64,000 nucleotides of DNA from NCBI RefSeq assembly GCF_019656315.1, contig NZ_BPLU01000006.1, positions 141,521 through 205,520 of the forward strand, read 5' to 3'. The number at the start of each line of letters is the position of its first letter. Within the stretch, counting starts at the first letter, position 1. The stretch is from Flavobacterium sp. UMI-01. GTDB taxonomy: Bacteria > Bacteroidota > Bacteroidia > Flavobacteriales > Flavobacteriaceae. Below the pieces are notes generated by a model that did no database searches, was not told the origin of the DNA, and worked only from the letters and a program-made list of their open reading frames with translations. The position numbers were made by a program, and so were the translations under genes. Positions 53,939-63,866 of this stretch are shown piece by piece.

Positions 53939-55297
53939 TTAGTTGTCTAATTTCTTTATACCAGTTTGCAATCTTTTATTCAAGCCAAACATTCCACTTA
54001 TATGTTCTTTCGTATGTTCAAACATGGATAATAATTGATGATTTGTAAACCCTATTTCCTTGTAAATACACCATTTTGTTAATGCTTCAATATAAATTGA
54101 TGCATAATATAATTCAAGTCCAGAAAATGTGTTTTCAGATGAACCTCTATGAACAATATAATTTCGGGTTAGAACCACTTTTTTGATAAAATTATCACTG
54201 TCAATGTTTTTTGGGAGTATAAATAAAAGGTATTCTTTAAAACTTAAGAGCCTTTCTCTAAAACTGGGTTCATTAGCATAAGATAATTTATCTTTAAAAA
54301 ATGCTACTTCTTGAGGAGTTTCTAATTTTTCAATAATTGCTTTCTTTAATTTTTTGAATTCAGCAGAAGGAAGTTTATTGTTTTTCTGAAACCTTCTGTG
54401 GTATATTTCTATGGCAAAGCAACTATTTAAAAAATAGGTTTCTCTACTTAATCGTGCTTGAAAGTATTTTTCTAAAATTAAATTTACACTATGATAAATA
54501 TCTGATTTTGAATACCAATTTTGTAAAATTGAATTAACACTTTCTTTAACAATATCAAATGTTGGAGTTCTCACATCATTTATTCCTGCATCCCTAAAAT
54601 TAAAAGAACTCATATAAAATTTCATACGAATAGGAGAATCGTTGAATTTATGTTTAAAATTATTATTGAAGAATACAAAAGAATCGTTGTTTTTTTCAAA
54701 TACATTAATAAAGGCTAGGAATTTTTTAAATTTCCTATAAATATCAAGAAATTCCCAAAGTGACAAATTAGAGTTATTTGCTCTAATTTTTAAAGTTATA
54801 AAATCCTTAAGTATAATTGTTCTTTCATTATCATAATTTTGATTAAATCCAAAAAAAGCTTCTAAAGTAAAGTTTCCAAAATTTCCAAAATCAATTGTTT
54901 CTGGATATTCAATTGACATTTTTTCATCACCAATTAAATATCCTTTAAAAACAGTTTTGTTTATCCACTTCATTAAACTGGGCATAGTTACAGAAAGACT
55001 TGAAAATTTTAAATCATCCTCGTTGTCTATTTGAATTCCACATAAAATGTAATTTACACTCAATTTACCTTCGTATCCTCCATCTCCTGACAAAGTTTCT
55101 TTTATATTACATTCTAAAAGTGAAACATATCCTAATCCTGTAAATGCTCCACTAATAATATTGTATTTTTCTACACCTAATAAGTTTACTGAAGCTTCAA
55201 TCCAAAATTGATCAACATCTATATATAGTCGAACACCTTCAATTTCTTGAAAGTCATCATCTTTTGGTAAAAATATATGTCCGAAATAGGATTGCAT
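53939..55297 (-). CDS. ApeA-like HEPN protein (abortive infection)
   Basis: 452 residues. The N-terminal part (SYFGHIFLPKDDDFQ ... IISGAFTGLGYVSLLECNI) resembles the ApeA N-terminal domain. The C-terminal part is helical and ends in the HEPN RNase motif RNYIVH (R378 to H383). ApeA proteins are HEPN RNases that stop phage growth by abortive infection. It starts 7 nt after the HerA stop, so it is the last gene of the operon. Confidence 0.65.
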   Translation of the reverse strand: MQSYFGHIFLPKDDDFQEIEGVRLYIDVDQFWIEASVNLLGVEKYNIISGAFTGLGYVSLLECNIKETLSGDGGYEGKLSVNYILCGIQIDNEDDLKFSSLSVTMPSLMKWINKTVFKGYLIGDEKMSIEYPETIDFGNFGNFTLEAFFGFNQNYDNERTIILKDFITLKIRANNSNLSLWEFLDIYRKFKKFLAFINVFEKNNDSFVFFNNNFKHKFNDSPIRMKFYMSSFNFRDAGINDVRTPTFDIVKESVNSILQNWYSKSDIYHSVNLILEKYFQARLSRETYFLNSCFAIEIYHRRFQKNNKLPSAEFKKLKKAIIEKLETPQEVAFFKDKLSYANEPSFRERLLSFKEYLLFILPKNIDSDNFIKKVVLTRNYIVHRGSSENTFSGLELYYASIYIEALTKWCIYKEIGFTNHQLLSMFEHTKEHISGMFGLNKRLQTGIKKLDN

Positions 55298-55304
55298 AGT
55301 TCGT

Positions 55305-57098
55305 TTATTTAATACCTTTTTTATTTAAACTTGGAGTTTGAGAATTTGGCTCATTTTCAGGCTTGTCAAACTTCATTATAATTGGCATTGGAAAATCTAC
55401 TCCAGTTAGTATAGCTTCTCCTTCTCCTAAAATAGGCAGAAACTCCAATGTGTTTTTATTAGCGGAACTACAAGCATTATTGATGGCTTCTTTATCGTTA
55501 TGATTTATTAGTCTATGAACAATAAAAGTTCCCATTTGACTTAATGTGCCTTGAGGAATATCTCTAGGCATTTGAGTAGCAATACAAAGAAACAAACCGT
55601 GTTTTCTACATTCTTTAGCTATTAAATCAAATGCATCTAACTTTGTGTTATCAAAATATTCATCTCTTATTGATTTATTTACAAATTGATGGGCTTCATC
55701 TATAAAAAGTACAAGTGGTTTGTTAATAGCTGATTTTTTAGAATCAAAATCACCATTTCTAGCAGTCTTCAAAAGATACATTCCAAGTGCATTTGCTAAA
55801 ACTTCTTTAATTTGAAATGTAAACGGTACATTATCAAATGAAATTCTTAAAAGCTTCTTTTTACTATTTGGTTCATTAAAATTTTTAATCTCATTAATAA
55901 TATCTTTCTTAATATTATTGTCAAATCCAAATATTTTTTTAAACTCAGTATCACTCAATGCTTGATGAATTCTCAAAATTAAACTTGAAGCATTACCTTG
56001 ATTTCTTCTATCTATCGAGCTGTCCCAATTATCTCCAAAAATTTGAAAACATTCATTATTTATCTGTCTCGTTAAATTTTTAATTTCAAAATTTAATTGA
56101 TTAAAATCATTTAATTCATCCGAATATTTAGCGCATAATCTATTAAATGGTTTTGTGGGTTTTCCCTGTTTAACTATACATCCATTATTTACTTCAATTG
56201 AAAGAATCTCACCTTTTTGTCCTTTAAAAGAATAAGTTGTTTTTATGTCTTCTTCCGTAATTGTATAAGATTCCTTATTAGACTCAAGGATTCTAGCTAA
56301 TTTTAATGAGTTTATTGCTTCTAGCAATATTGGTTGTTGTACTTGACCAGAAGGTCTAAACATTAAGAATAAATCAGAAATTGATAAATTTGAATAATGA
56401 TAGTAATATTCAATACCCAAGTTACATTCTTGACATAATTCTAAAGAATCAAAACTTGAATATTCCCCTGTGGCATCAATTAAAATTGCTTTATTACCAG
56501 TTTCTATTAGAGATTCAATTAATTTACTTAATGTATAACTTTTTCCACCTCCAGTTGTACCTACTACTGCACAGTGTCTTCCAAAAACAGATTGTAGATT
56601 AACTTTTACTTCTGTAGAAGGACTTGAAACGAGATGACCTAATTTTATAGGTTCTGTAATCTCTCCATCCTTTACACCAAAATTTGACATATATTTTTGG
56701 ACAAGCTGACCAGAACTAACGAATACTTTAGCTCCTATGTTTGGATAAGAGGTTAATCCTTTCTTTACTTTTAAAGGTTCGTATAGGTCAAATGATAATA
56801 GGATTTCAATTTTTCCTGTAGGATGAAAATCACTTGTTTGGAACGCTTTTTCATTTAAAGATAATCGTTCAGATTCAGGAAGTGATAATTCTGTTATTCT
56901 TCCCAAAAAGCCATTTTTATCTCCTTCTATTATTACAAAACTACCCACTAAACCACCATTAAATTCTTCTCCAAAATGTGTAAAACCATTTAATAATATT
57001 GATGAAGGAAAATGAACTTTTACATATTGAGGAAATACTTGATTAATATATCCAAGAAAATACTCGTGTCTAAATGGATTAATCTTTAGTTCGCTCAT
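55305..57098 (-). CDS. HerA-like hexameric ATPase (SIR2-HerA system)
   Basis: 597 residues. Walker A GTTGGGKS at 180-187, Walker B LFIDEAH near residue 465, and a likely arginine-finger region ATQMPRDIPQGTL near 515. The N-terminal beta-barrel-like HAS domain is present. HerA proteins are DNA translocases. With SIR2 they form a known anti-phage complex (SIR2-HerA, also called Nezha). The start overlaps the SIR2 stop by 20 nt, so expression is coupled. Confidence 0.88.
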   Translation of the reverse strand: MSELKINPFRHEYFLGYINQVFPQYVKVHFPSSILLNGFTHFGEEFNGGLVGSFVIIEGDKNGFLGRITELSLPESERLSLNEKAFQTSDFHPTGKIEILLSFDLYEPLKVKKGLTSYPNIGAKVFVSSGQLVQKYMSNFGVKDGEITEPIKLGHLVSSPSTEVKVNLQSVFGRHCAVVGTTGGGKSYTLSKLIESLIETGNKAILIDATGEYSSFDSLELCQECNLGIEYYYHYSNLSISDLFLMFRPSGQVQQPILLEAINSLKLARILESNKESYTITEEDIKTTYSFKGQKGEILSIEVNNGCIVKQGKPTKPFNRLCAKYSDELNDFNQLNFEIKNLTRQINNECFQIFGDNWDSSIDRRNQGNASSLILRIHQALSDTEFKKIFGFDNNIKKDIINEIKNFNEPNSKKKLLRISFDNVPFTFQIKEVLANALGMYLLKTARNGDFDSKKSAINKPLVLFIDEAHQFVNKSIRDEYFDNTKLDAFDLIAKECRKHGLFLCIATQMPRDIPQGTLSQMGTFIVHRLINHNDKEAINNACSSANKNTLEFLPILGEGEAILTGVDFPMPIIMKFDKPENEPNSQTPSLNKKGIK

Positions 57099-58353
57099 TT
57101 CTTAGATTTATAGTTGGTAAATCATTATTTTCATAAGTTCCAATTTCCGGAAAATAATCTGCAAAATCAGAAAAGGTTTCATTCACCATAATTACTCGTT
57201 CTGTTTGGAGTGCTAATCGTTTAATTTCTTTTAATGATGACGTAGCATTTTCATTATTAAATCCAGGATCTATAATCGCTAAACGAAAACTTGGGTTTTG
57301 ATTTAAAGCTTCTTCAATAGCTGAATTAATGTGTTTGTCGTTAAAACTATAACCAATACACAATAACAATGTATCATTATTGATTCGCAAATTACGTTGA
57401 AAACGAGCCATCATTTCGAAAAATGGTTGATCATAAGAATCTTCATACTTAGCTTCTCTTGGATATACCATTAGAGGTTTCTTAGGATTATCTTTTATTA
57501 TAGTTTTGTCTCCATTTCTTTCCCAGTTTACAGAACCGTGTAATTTATGTAAATGAAAAACTCTTTGTATAAAATTATCTTCTTCTTGTACTTTACTATT
57601 TTCTCTTTGCACAATGTCATAATCAAAATATCTACCACTGAAAGTTCTAGGAAAAGTAAATGAAAATCCATCAATCATAATAGCATTCAATTTTTCAGAT
57701 GCATATTCAAATAGTAAGTCGTAATTTAAAGTAAAGACTTTAATTCTTGGGCTGGTAACTTTTCTCTGCAATAATTTCTCCAAAAGTACTTTATGAGGAA
57801 ATTTAGTTGCATCTGTAGGGCATAGAATTGAACATTCTGTTTTTATAATTTTAAAAACTTCCTCTCTTATTTTAGACAATTTGACCTCCTGATTGTTTAA
57901 TTCAACTTCTAAATCATCATTAAAATGAATAGTTCCTTCAATTTTAGACAATAGCGTTTCTAAATTAGTATCTGTATAATCGTGTTTAACTTCCTTGCAG
58001 ATTTTTTCTAATCCATTTTCGTCAGGATTAATTTCGAGTGGATCTTTTACTTGATATTTTTTATCAGCTAAATTCCAAAGAGTTTTCATTGATGGTCCGC
58101 CTACGTCCATAGAGGCTCCTGCTCCAGTAAGAATAAGGAAATTTTTGAAAGGCTTTCTGAAGAATGAACTATATATTTCTCTTTTTAGAATTTGAGCATC
58201 TTGAACAGTTGGTTTATCACCTTCTTCTTTCTTATTAAAAGGTCTTAAATCTTTAATAGAATTTAAAATTCCCTTATCAAATTTAGGATTTTTAACTTCA
58301 ACGGTTTTGAATTTACCATTAATTAACAAATATTCCCATTTATCCTTCTCCAT
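57079..58353 (-). CDS. SIR2-family NADase of the SIR2-HerA defence system
   Basis: 424 residues. The NAD-binding motif is LTGAGASMDVGGPS (residues 76-89). Catalytic candidates are Asn210 and Asp212 (FTLNYDLLFE), and His272 (KLHGSVNW). Anti-phage SIR2 domains degrade NAD+ on infection. The length of both proteins matches the known SIR2-HerA pair. The start is only 2 nt after the Mod stop codon and the 3' end overlaps HerA, so it is joined to both the R-M and HerA genes. Confidence 0.88.
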   Translation of the reverse strand: MEKDKWEYLLINGKFKTVEVKNPKFDKGILNSIKDLRPFNKKEEGDKPTVQDAQILKREIYSSFFRKPFKNFLILTGAGASMDVGGPSMKTLWNLADKKYQVKDPLEINPDENGLEKICKEVKHDYTDTNLETLLSKIEGTIHFNDDLEVELNNQEVKLSKIREEVFKIIKTECSILCPTDATKFPHKVLLEKLLQRKVTSPRIKVFTLNYDLLFEYASEKLNAIMIDGFSFTFPRTFSGRYFDYDIVQRENSKVQEEDNFIQRVFHLHKLHGSVNWERNGDKTIIKDNPKKPLMVYPREAKYEDSYDQPFFEMMARFQRNLRINNDTLLLCIGYSFNDKHINSAIEEALNQNPSFRLAIIDPGFNNENATSSLKEIKRLALQTERVIMVNETFSDFADYFPEIGTYENNDLPTINLRNERTKD

Positions 58354-58355
58354 CC

Positions 58356-60287
58356 CTAAAACGCATTAAATTTATCTCCCAAATAGTGCTTCAAATTGTA
58401 TTTTGTAGTTGTATCTAATGCTCTTTCCAAACAGATAAACTTTGTGTCTGTATGGGCTTTAAAATGGCTCACGGTCTCGGGTGCAATGCTCACATCAAGA
58501 CAAATTAAAGTTTCCTTTTCTCCATCTGTAACCAATAGAATTTCATTTTTTGTAAACTCTGTTTGTGGTGTTACAGTATAATTAAGTGTAAAATTATTTT
58601 TCAATAAAATCTCCGTTAACAGCTCTTCTTTGTTGAAAGCGTTCACTAACTGACTTTCTTTATCAGCGATATATTTTTTAAGTAATTCAAGATTTTCTGC
58701 TTCGTTAAACTCTGGGTTTGGTGCAAAATCAACTCTAGGGAAATTAGATTTTTGCAGTTTGAAAACTTTGAAACCCAATCCTTTTAATGCATCTTCTTTT
58801 TTATCTCCTGCAAACAAATCAGGCTGTTGACTCTCCTTTTCTTTAATTATTTTTTCAACTACTCTTTTGTTTCTTTCAATGGTTATGTCACTTATCTTTT
58901 TGTAACCAGCTTTATAAGCCTCACTTTTTTCATCTACAGCTTCTGGAATTTGAACTAATATAAATTTACGGTTACCCCCATCTTCTTTATTGAGTTCCAT
59001 TACAGCTTGTCCAGTTGTTCCTGATCCTCCAAAGAAATCAAGAATTAAAGAGTTTTTATCATTAATTATCGAATAAAAATATTTCACTAAACTAGTTGGT
59101 TTAGGAAAACTGAAAATTTTACTCCCAAATATTTCAATTATTTCTTTATTACCATCTTCTGTCAATCCTACACTTTTAGGTAGAAATGTTGAAGCGGCTT
59201 TAATAGCATCTTCACTTCCATATTTTTTTAAAGCTTTAGCTTTATCTTCACTTTCAAATACTCTAAATGCTGGAATTGATATTTTTAAAATATCGTAATC
59301 TTGTGGAAAAACAATTTTTCCTTTATCATAATAATTTTGAAATGTATCTATTGAAACTCCCCAAACCCTTAGAGGATTATATGGAAAAGACTTTCCTGTT
59401 TTTGGGTCTACCATATCAAAAGCTGAATTTGGTCTTTCTTTTGCATTTCTCTGTGTGGTCAAATCGGATAATCTCCATCTATCTTTTGGAAAATCATCTG
59501 TTTGGTAATATTTTCTTTCAATATTCAATCCAGCGTTAAATTTCTCTTTTGCATATGATATTATCCATTCATAATCTTGTGAGATACCAAATGGAACATC
59601 GCTTTTAGCTGTTCTCTTTTTCCAAGGGAAAATAGCTATGAAATTCTCTTCCCCAAAAACTTCGTCACATAACTTTCGCAAATGATGTATCTCTGTGTCA
59701 TCTATAGAAATAAAGATTGCTCCATCATCAGATAATAATTGTCTAGCTATTAAAAACCTAGTGTAAATCATATTTAACCAATTGCTATGATATCTTCCTG
59801 AAGTTTCTGAATTAGTGTCTATTTTTACACCATTTTCAGTCATTTCTGAATCTTCCCAATAACCTTTAATATCTTGTTTCCAAGTATCTTTATAAACAAA
59901 ATCTTTATCCTTGTTGTATGGAGGATCTATATAAATACATTTTACTTTTTCACGGTAACTGCCACTCAATAACTTTAAAACTTCAAGGTTTTCTCCTTCA
60001 ATAATTAGGTTTTCACTAGCCTCAGGATTTACACTTCTAGCTTCATCATAAACCAATGTTGCATTGCTTGGTGTAAAGGCATTGCGTTTGGCTTGGCTTT
60101 TACCAAACCATCTAAACTCATAGCGCTCTGTTTCATTTACACTATCGGGCTGTACTGCTTTCTTTACTTCATCTATATTTAGACTTCCCTCACTTGTAAA
60201 CCAATCAGGATACAATTGTTTTAAAGTTTGCAAACGTTCATTGTTCCAATCGTTGCTTAATGGCATATAGTCGTTGATGGTTTCCAT
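58356..60287 (-). CDS. Type III R-M DNA methyltransferase (Mod)
   Basis: 643 residues. The catalytic motif DPPYNKD (121-127) precedes the AdoMet motif FFGGSGTTGQA (near residue 425), the beta-class order of N6-adenine methyltransferases. A long central target-recognition region lies between. The order is YIDPPYNKDKDF, SIDDTEIHHLR, SLILDFFGGSG. It modifies host sites; the target sequence is unknown. No tract of simple repeats suggesting phase variation was seen. Confidence 0.92.
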   Translation of the reverse strand: METINDYMPLSNDWNNERLQTLKQLYPDWFTSEGSLNIDEVKKAVQPDSVNETERYEFRWFGKSQAKRNAFTPSNATLVYDEARSVNPEASENLIIEGENLEVLKLLSGSYREKVKCIYIDPPYNKDKDFVYKDTWKQDIKGYWEDSEMTENGVKIDTNSETSGRYHSNWLNMIYTRFLIARQLLSDDGAIFISIDDTEIHHLRKLCDEVFGEENFIAIFPWKKRTAKSDVPFGISQDYEWIISYAKEKFNAGLNIERKYYQTDDFPKDRWRLSDLTTQRNAKERPNSAFDMVDPKTGKSFPYNPLRVWGVSIDTFQNYYDKGKIVFPQDYDILKISIPAFRVFESEDKAKALKKYGSEDAIKAASTFLPKSVGLTEDGNKEIIEIFGSKIFSFPKPTSLVKYFYSIINDKNSLILDFFGGSGTTGQAVMELNKEDGGNRKFILVQIPEAVDEKSEAYKAGYKKISDITIERNKRVVEKIIKEKESQQPDLFAGDKKEDALKGLGFKVFKLQKSNFPRVDFAPNPEFNEAENLELLKKYIADKESQLVNAFNKEELLTEILLKNNFTLNYTVTPQTEFTKNEILLVTDGEKETLICLDVSIAPETVSHFKAHTDTKFICLERALDTTTKYNLKHYLGDKFNAF

Positions 60288-60297
60288 ATTAATTCTT

Positions 60298-60338
60298 ATG
60301 TTTTATCGTTCTCCTGATCTCAGGAAGACGATGACCTA
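60298..60338 (-). other. Hairpin in the Res-Mod gap
   Basis: The 51-nt gap holds TCCTGA / TCAGGA (around 60313-60326), with flanking CGTTC and GACG. It has no T-run. It may adjust Mod translation relative to Res. Confidence 0.3.
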
Positions 60339-63041
60339 TTATATAAATGTATTAATCGTTTTATCAGCTTCCGTTTTGAAATATTTGTATTCTTTAACAG
60401 GTGCTTTGTACTGAACTTCTAAACCTAGTTTTTCAAAATGTTTCATTGCACAACGAATTTTGTAAACTTCACTTTCCGTTAATGCTTTTTTATCATTGAT
60501 GTCATTAGTTCCCTTAGTTTCGATTACAAAATAAAATTCATTTTCATTTCCATTCCTAAGATTCTTGCGTTTCATTATCAATCCAAAATCAGGTTCGTAA
60601 TTTCCTATTGGAGTGCTTATTTTATAGAAACTTGGCAGTTTAAGAAAACAGACTACTTCCGCATCGGTATCGGCTTCTAAAGAAAAATTACGTTCTATAT
60701 CACTATCAACAAGCATTTTGTCAAAAACACCCTTGTTTGGAGTGTCAACATATCCATCATTAGAAATGTTCTTTACAAAATCATCAAAATTAAACGGGTA
60801 GCTTTCTCCTGTAATGGTATAATCTAAACCACGAATCATTTCATTCAACTCTACATTACGAATAATAGCAGATGCTTCGTGAATAAAACGTGGTGGATTT
60901 TTAACCATTTCATTTAGGTTGGTTAAGCGTTGTATTATTTTAAACAATGTAGTATAACTCACCCCCGTATTTTCACTTAACTCTTCAATTAAGTCTAAAG
61001 GAGTAAATGTGGATTTTTGTTTCACATTCTCTGAACCTTGAAATGTATCTTCTTTTCCATCTTCTGAAATTGAATTTATCAGAAAACTAGAAGCTTCAAT
61101 TGTAAAATCAGGAATTGTAATTTTTGATATTAATTCAGATGCTAGATTCACTAAATTAGCTTCATCAAAAGAGATAGTGTATTCAGTTTTCCTTGCTAAG
61201 GCAGTCCAGTATTTACGGAAAGCTTTATCAATTTCAGCAGATGGGTTTCTTTTGAATTTTACTTCATCAGCAGAAACACCTTTGTGTGAATGAGTCATTC
61301 CAGCACCTGCATTCTCCGTTCCATAAACTGATTTAATTTCTTCCTGATACTGAGTTACAAATGTTTCGTAGGTTTCATTTGGTATAACCGTTAGTTGGTT
61401 GATACGTTCATCCTCTGAAACATCCAGAGTATCATAAACCCTCTTACCCTCTTGGTTCACACAAATACGCAAACCACGACCTATTTCCTGACGCTTTTTA
61501 ATTTCAGAATAGGAATTGTTTAAAGTGGCAATATTAAACACATTAGGATTATCCCATCCAACACCAAGTGCAGAATGTGAGAATACAAATTGTACAGGAT
61601 TTGACAATGTAAGCAGTTCTTCTTTACCTTTTAAAATCAATTCATAAATTTTGTTTTGCTCCTTTATACCGCCTTCATTGTCTGCAAATTCACCACTTGC
61701 TTTTTGTGCAAAATAATAGCCTTGAATACTATTAATATGTTCATTAGAGGGTAATTTACCGCTATTGTATTCAGGATAAATGGCTTTGTATTTTTCAATA
61801 AACAAGTTTTTTATAATTGGAGTTTCCCCCATATAGTTAGCCACTTTATCAATGAATATAAGAGATAAGCATTTAATATCTTTAGCTTCTAATTTTTGAG
61901 ATTTAGTAAAATGTCTATGGATCAACCATTCCAATTGTAAAGCCCAAATGTTTTCTAAACTTCCAGCAATTTGATTTTCAAGTATTTCAGTTCCATTTGA
62001 GAATTTTACTGTCCATTTACCTGTTTTTAAACTCTTATTAATGTTTGAAATAGTATAGTTTAGATAACTAGGATTATTGGTTTTAAGTCCTAAATTATCG
62101 TTTTGACTAAGCCATCCAGTTGCTTTAAAATCAATTTTATTGTTAGACTTATTAAGATGCCAAGCTTTCAATTTTACTTTTGGATCACCTTTTCCAAATT
62201 GAATATCAGCTAACTCAATTTTGAGAGTAGCTTCATCATTCTTTTCAGTAACAGTCAGGACTTCTATTTTCTTGACTAATCCATTTTTATAACTATCGTA
62301 TGGTGTTAAACGATACAGTAAATTCTTTACTACCTTATGAGTTGCCGAATATCTGATTTTATATAATGGATTAAGTTTTGCAATTTGTTTTATAGAATTT
62401 TCAGTGTCCATTCCTTCCTGAGGCTCATCCATAATAATGATTGGATTTGTTTCAGCAATGGCTTCAATAAAAGGTTTGTTATTAAATAAATCTTCTCGTT
62501 GTGCTTGATTAAGAATTTTATCCTCTGAATTGAATGATGCCAAAGTCATAATCATTACTTGTGGATGTTGGTCTTCTATAAACTGGGTAACTTTTTGAAG
62601 TTTTTTACTGTCATATTCAAAAGCATTTGGACTAAACCCATAGATACTTTCTAGTTGTTTATTAAAAGATTTGAACGTTCCAATAATATTTTGACGTATA
62701 GCGACTGATGGTACTAAAATGATGAACTTGGCAAAACCATAATGTTTGAATAATTCAAAAATAGTTTTAATGTAAACAAGAGTTTTACCTGTACCTGTTT
62801 CCATTTCAATACATATATCCTTGTCAGTTGATAGTCTAGCTGTTTCTTCAAGGATTCCATTTTCAACTAAGATAGTTTTAATATTGGCTTCAACTTCATC
62901 AATGGTAAGTTTGCTATAATTAGAACGAATACCTTCAAAACAAGCATTATCAAATGTATTCTTTTCAGTACCTTCAAAAAGTTTAACAACCGATTGGACA
63001 GCTATGTCTTGGTATTTAAGGGTTTCTAATTTTAGTTGCAT
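60339..63041 (-). CDS. Type III R-M restriction subunit (Res)
   Basis: 900 residues from ATG 63041, the seven residues further upstream being unlike family members. Superfamily 2 helicase motifs: Walker A METGTGKT near residue 80, MDEPQ near 208 (motif II), HSALGVGWDNPNV and GRGLRI (motif VI). The C terminus carries a PD-(D/E)xK nuclease (PDFGLIM ... FVIETKG). It cleaves unmodified DNA with Mod. Res lies upstream of Mod, the reverse of the usual mod-res order. Confidence 0.92.
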   Translation of the reverse strand: MQLKLETLKYQDIAVQSVVKLFEGTEKNTFDNACFEGIRSNYSKLTIDEVEANIKTILVENGILEETARLSTDKDICIEMETGTGKTLVYIKTIFELFKHYGFAKFIILVPSVAIRQNIIGTFKSFNKQLESIYGFSPNAFEYDSKKLQKVTQFIEDQHPQVMIMTLASFNSEDKILNQAQREDLFNNKPFIEAIAETNPIIIMDEPQEGMDTENSIKQIAKLNPLYKIRYSATHKVVKNLLYRLTPYDSYKNGLVKKIEVLTVTEKNDEATLKIELADIQFGKGDPKVKLKAWHLNKSNNKIDFKATGWLSQNDNLGLKTNNPSYLNYTISNINKSLKTGKWTVKFSNGTEILENQIAGSLENIWALQLEWLIHRHFTKSQKLEAKDIKCLSLIFIDKVANYMGETPIIKNLFIEKYKAIYPEYNSGKLPSNEHINSIQGYYFAQKASGEFADNEGGIKEQNKIYELILKGKEELLTLSNPVQFVFSHSALGVGWDNPNVFNIATLNNSYSEIKKRQEIGRGLRICVNQEGKRVYDTLDVSEDERINQLTVIPNETYETFVTQYQEEIKSVYGTENAGAGMTHSHKGVSADEVKFKRNPSAEIDKAFRKYWTALARKTEYTISFDEANLVNLASELISKITIPDFTIEASSFLINSISEDGKEDTFQGSENVKQKSTFTPLDLIEELSENTGVSYTTLFKIIQRLTNLNEMVKNPPRFIHEASAIIRNVELNEMIRGLDYTITGESYPFNFDDFVKNISNDGYVDTPNKGVFDKMLVDSDIERNFSLEADTDAEVVCFLKLPSFYKISTPIGNYEPDFGLIMKRKNLRNGNENEFYFVIETKGTNDINDKKALTESEVYKIRCAMKHFEKLGLEVQYKAPVKEYKYFKTEADKTINTFI

Positions 63042-63074
63042 TGAAAGAAAAAGATTAAACAATTATTATAAATT

Positions 63075-63082
63075 CAAATATA
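63075..63082 (-). promoter_or_regulatory. -7 box for the defence operon (TATATTTG)
   Basis: Exact minus-strand TAnnTTTG, 33 nt before the Res ATG. No clear -33 TTG. It is the only promoter seen for the five-gene operon. Confidence 0.5.
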
Positions 63083-63158
63083 CAATTTATCAAATTCAAT
63101 ATTTTAAATTCATGAAAAATCTATCAATATAAAATTTTATATTAACTCAATAGATATT

Positions 63159-63166
63159 TAAATTTG
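63159..63166 (+). promoter_or_regulatory. -7 box for the GIY-YIG-like gene (TAAATTTG)
   Basis: Exact TAnnTTTG on the plus strand, 53 nt before the ATG at 63219. Divergent from the Res promoter. Confidence 0.45.
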
Positions 63167-63218
63167 TGTAGGGTATGTAAAAAATAAATTTTACATAAGG
63201 CAAATAACCTTTAACAAA

Positions 63219-63710
63219 ATGGAAAACTATAAAAATTCAAATTGGATTAAATGGGAAAATAGAAATAATTTAGAAGGAATAAAATATCCTGGAATATACA
63301 TTATAGCTGTTACATCTGAAAACATTGAAGGTCAATCATTTAAAATGATCGAAAATATTGAATATATAGGAATGACAAATTCTAATGGAGGTCTAAGAAG
63401 TAGATTAAATCAATTTGATTCCACAATTAAAAGAATTCGACTTCATCATGGTGGCGCACATCGATTTATTGGCAAGTATTGGAACTATGAAGAAGTAAAA
63501 AACAATTTATATATTTCAATTTGTCCTTTCAAATGTAGCAATGATAAAAAAAATATGGATGATTTATTAGCTATGGGTGAAGTAGCAAAAGCTGAATATA
63601 TCTTTTGGATTAAGTATATTAAAGAATATGGTAGATATCCTTTATTCAATGACAAAAACAAAAGTCCCAAACCTAATTTTATATCCGTATTTAAAGAAAA
63701 AGCACTTTAA
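63219..63710 (+). CDS. GIY-YIG-like nuclease domain protein
   Basis: 163 residues. GIY in KYPGIYIIAVTS (near residue 25) and YIG in NIEYIGMTNSNGGLRSRL (near residue 50), with the following Arg, define the fold. Catalytic Glu is probably in ...GEVAKAEYIFW or nearby and is not certain. Divergent from the Res gene and last before attR. It may be an accessory nuclease for defence or element movement. Family level only. Confidence 0.6.
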   Translation: MENYKNSNWIKWENRNNLEGIKYPGIYIIAVTSENIEGQSFKMIENIEYIGMTNSNGGLRSRLNQFDSTIKRIRLHHGGAHRFIGKYWNYEEVKNNLYISICPFKCSNDKKNMDDLLAMGEVAKAEYIFWIKYIKEYGRYPLFNDKNKSPKPNFISVFKEKAL

Positions 63711-63773
63711 TAATTAATAATTTTAAAAAACACACGAAACAAAATGATTGTCCATTTTATATTAAACATAATA

Positions 63774-63784
63774 GGACAGGACAA
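63774..63784. repeat. GGACAGGACAA copy 2
   Basis: Identical over 11 bp to 53923-53933, 83 nt left of attR. A possible arm-type binding site. Confidence 0.4.
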
Positions 63785-63866
63785 CTAAAAAATTAATAAA
63801 AAGGCGTACAATTCGGTTGCTTAAAAAAGTAAAATAGCGTTAAGCATTGATATTACTAGCATAACT

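Noticed and set aside
41593..63866. Prophage or full conjugative element
   Set aside because: No capsid, tail, terminase, relaxase or type IV secretion gene was recognised in any frame with a motif.
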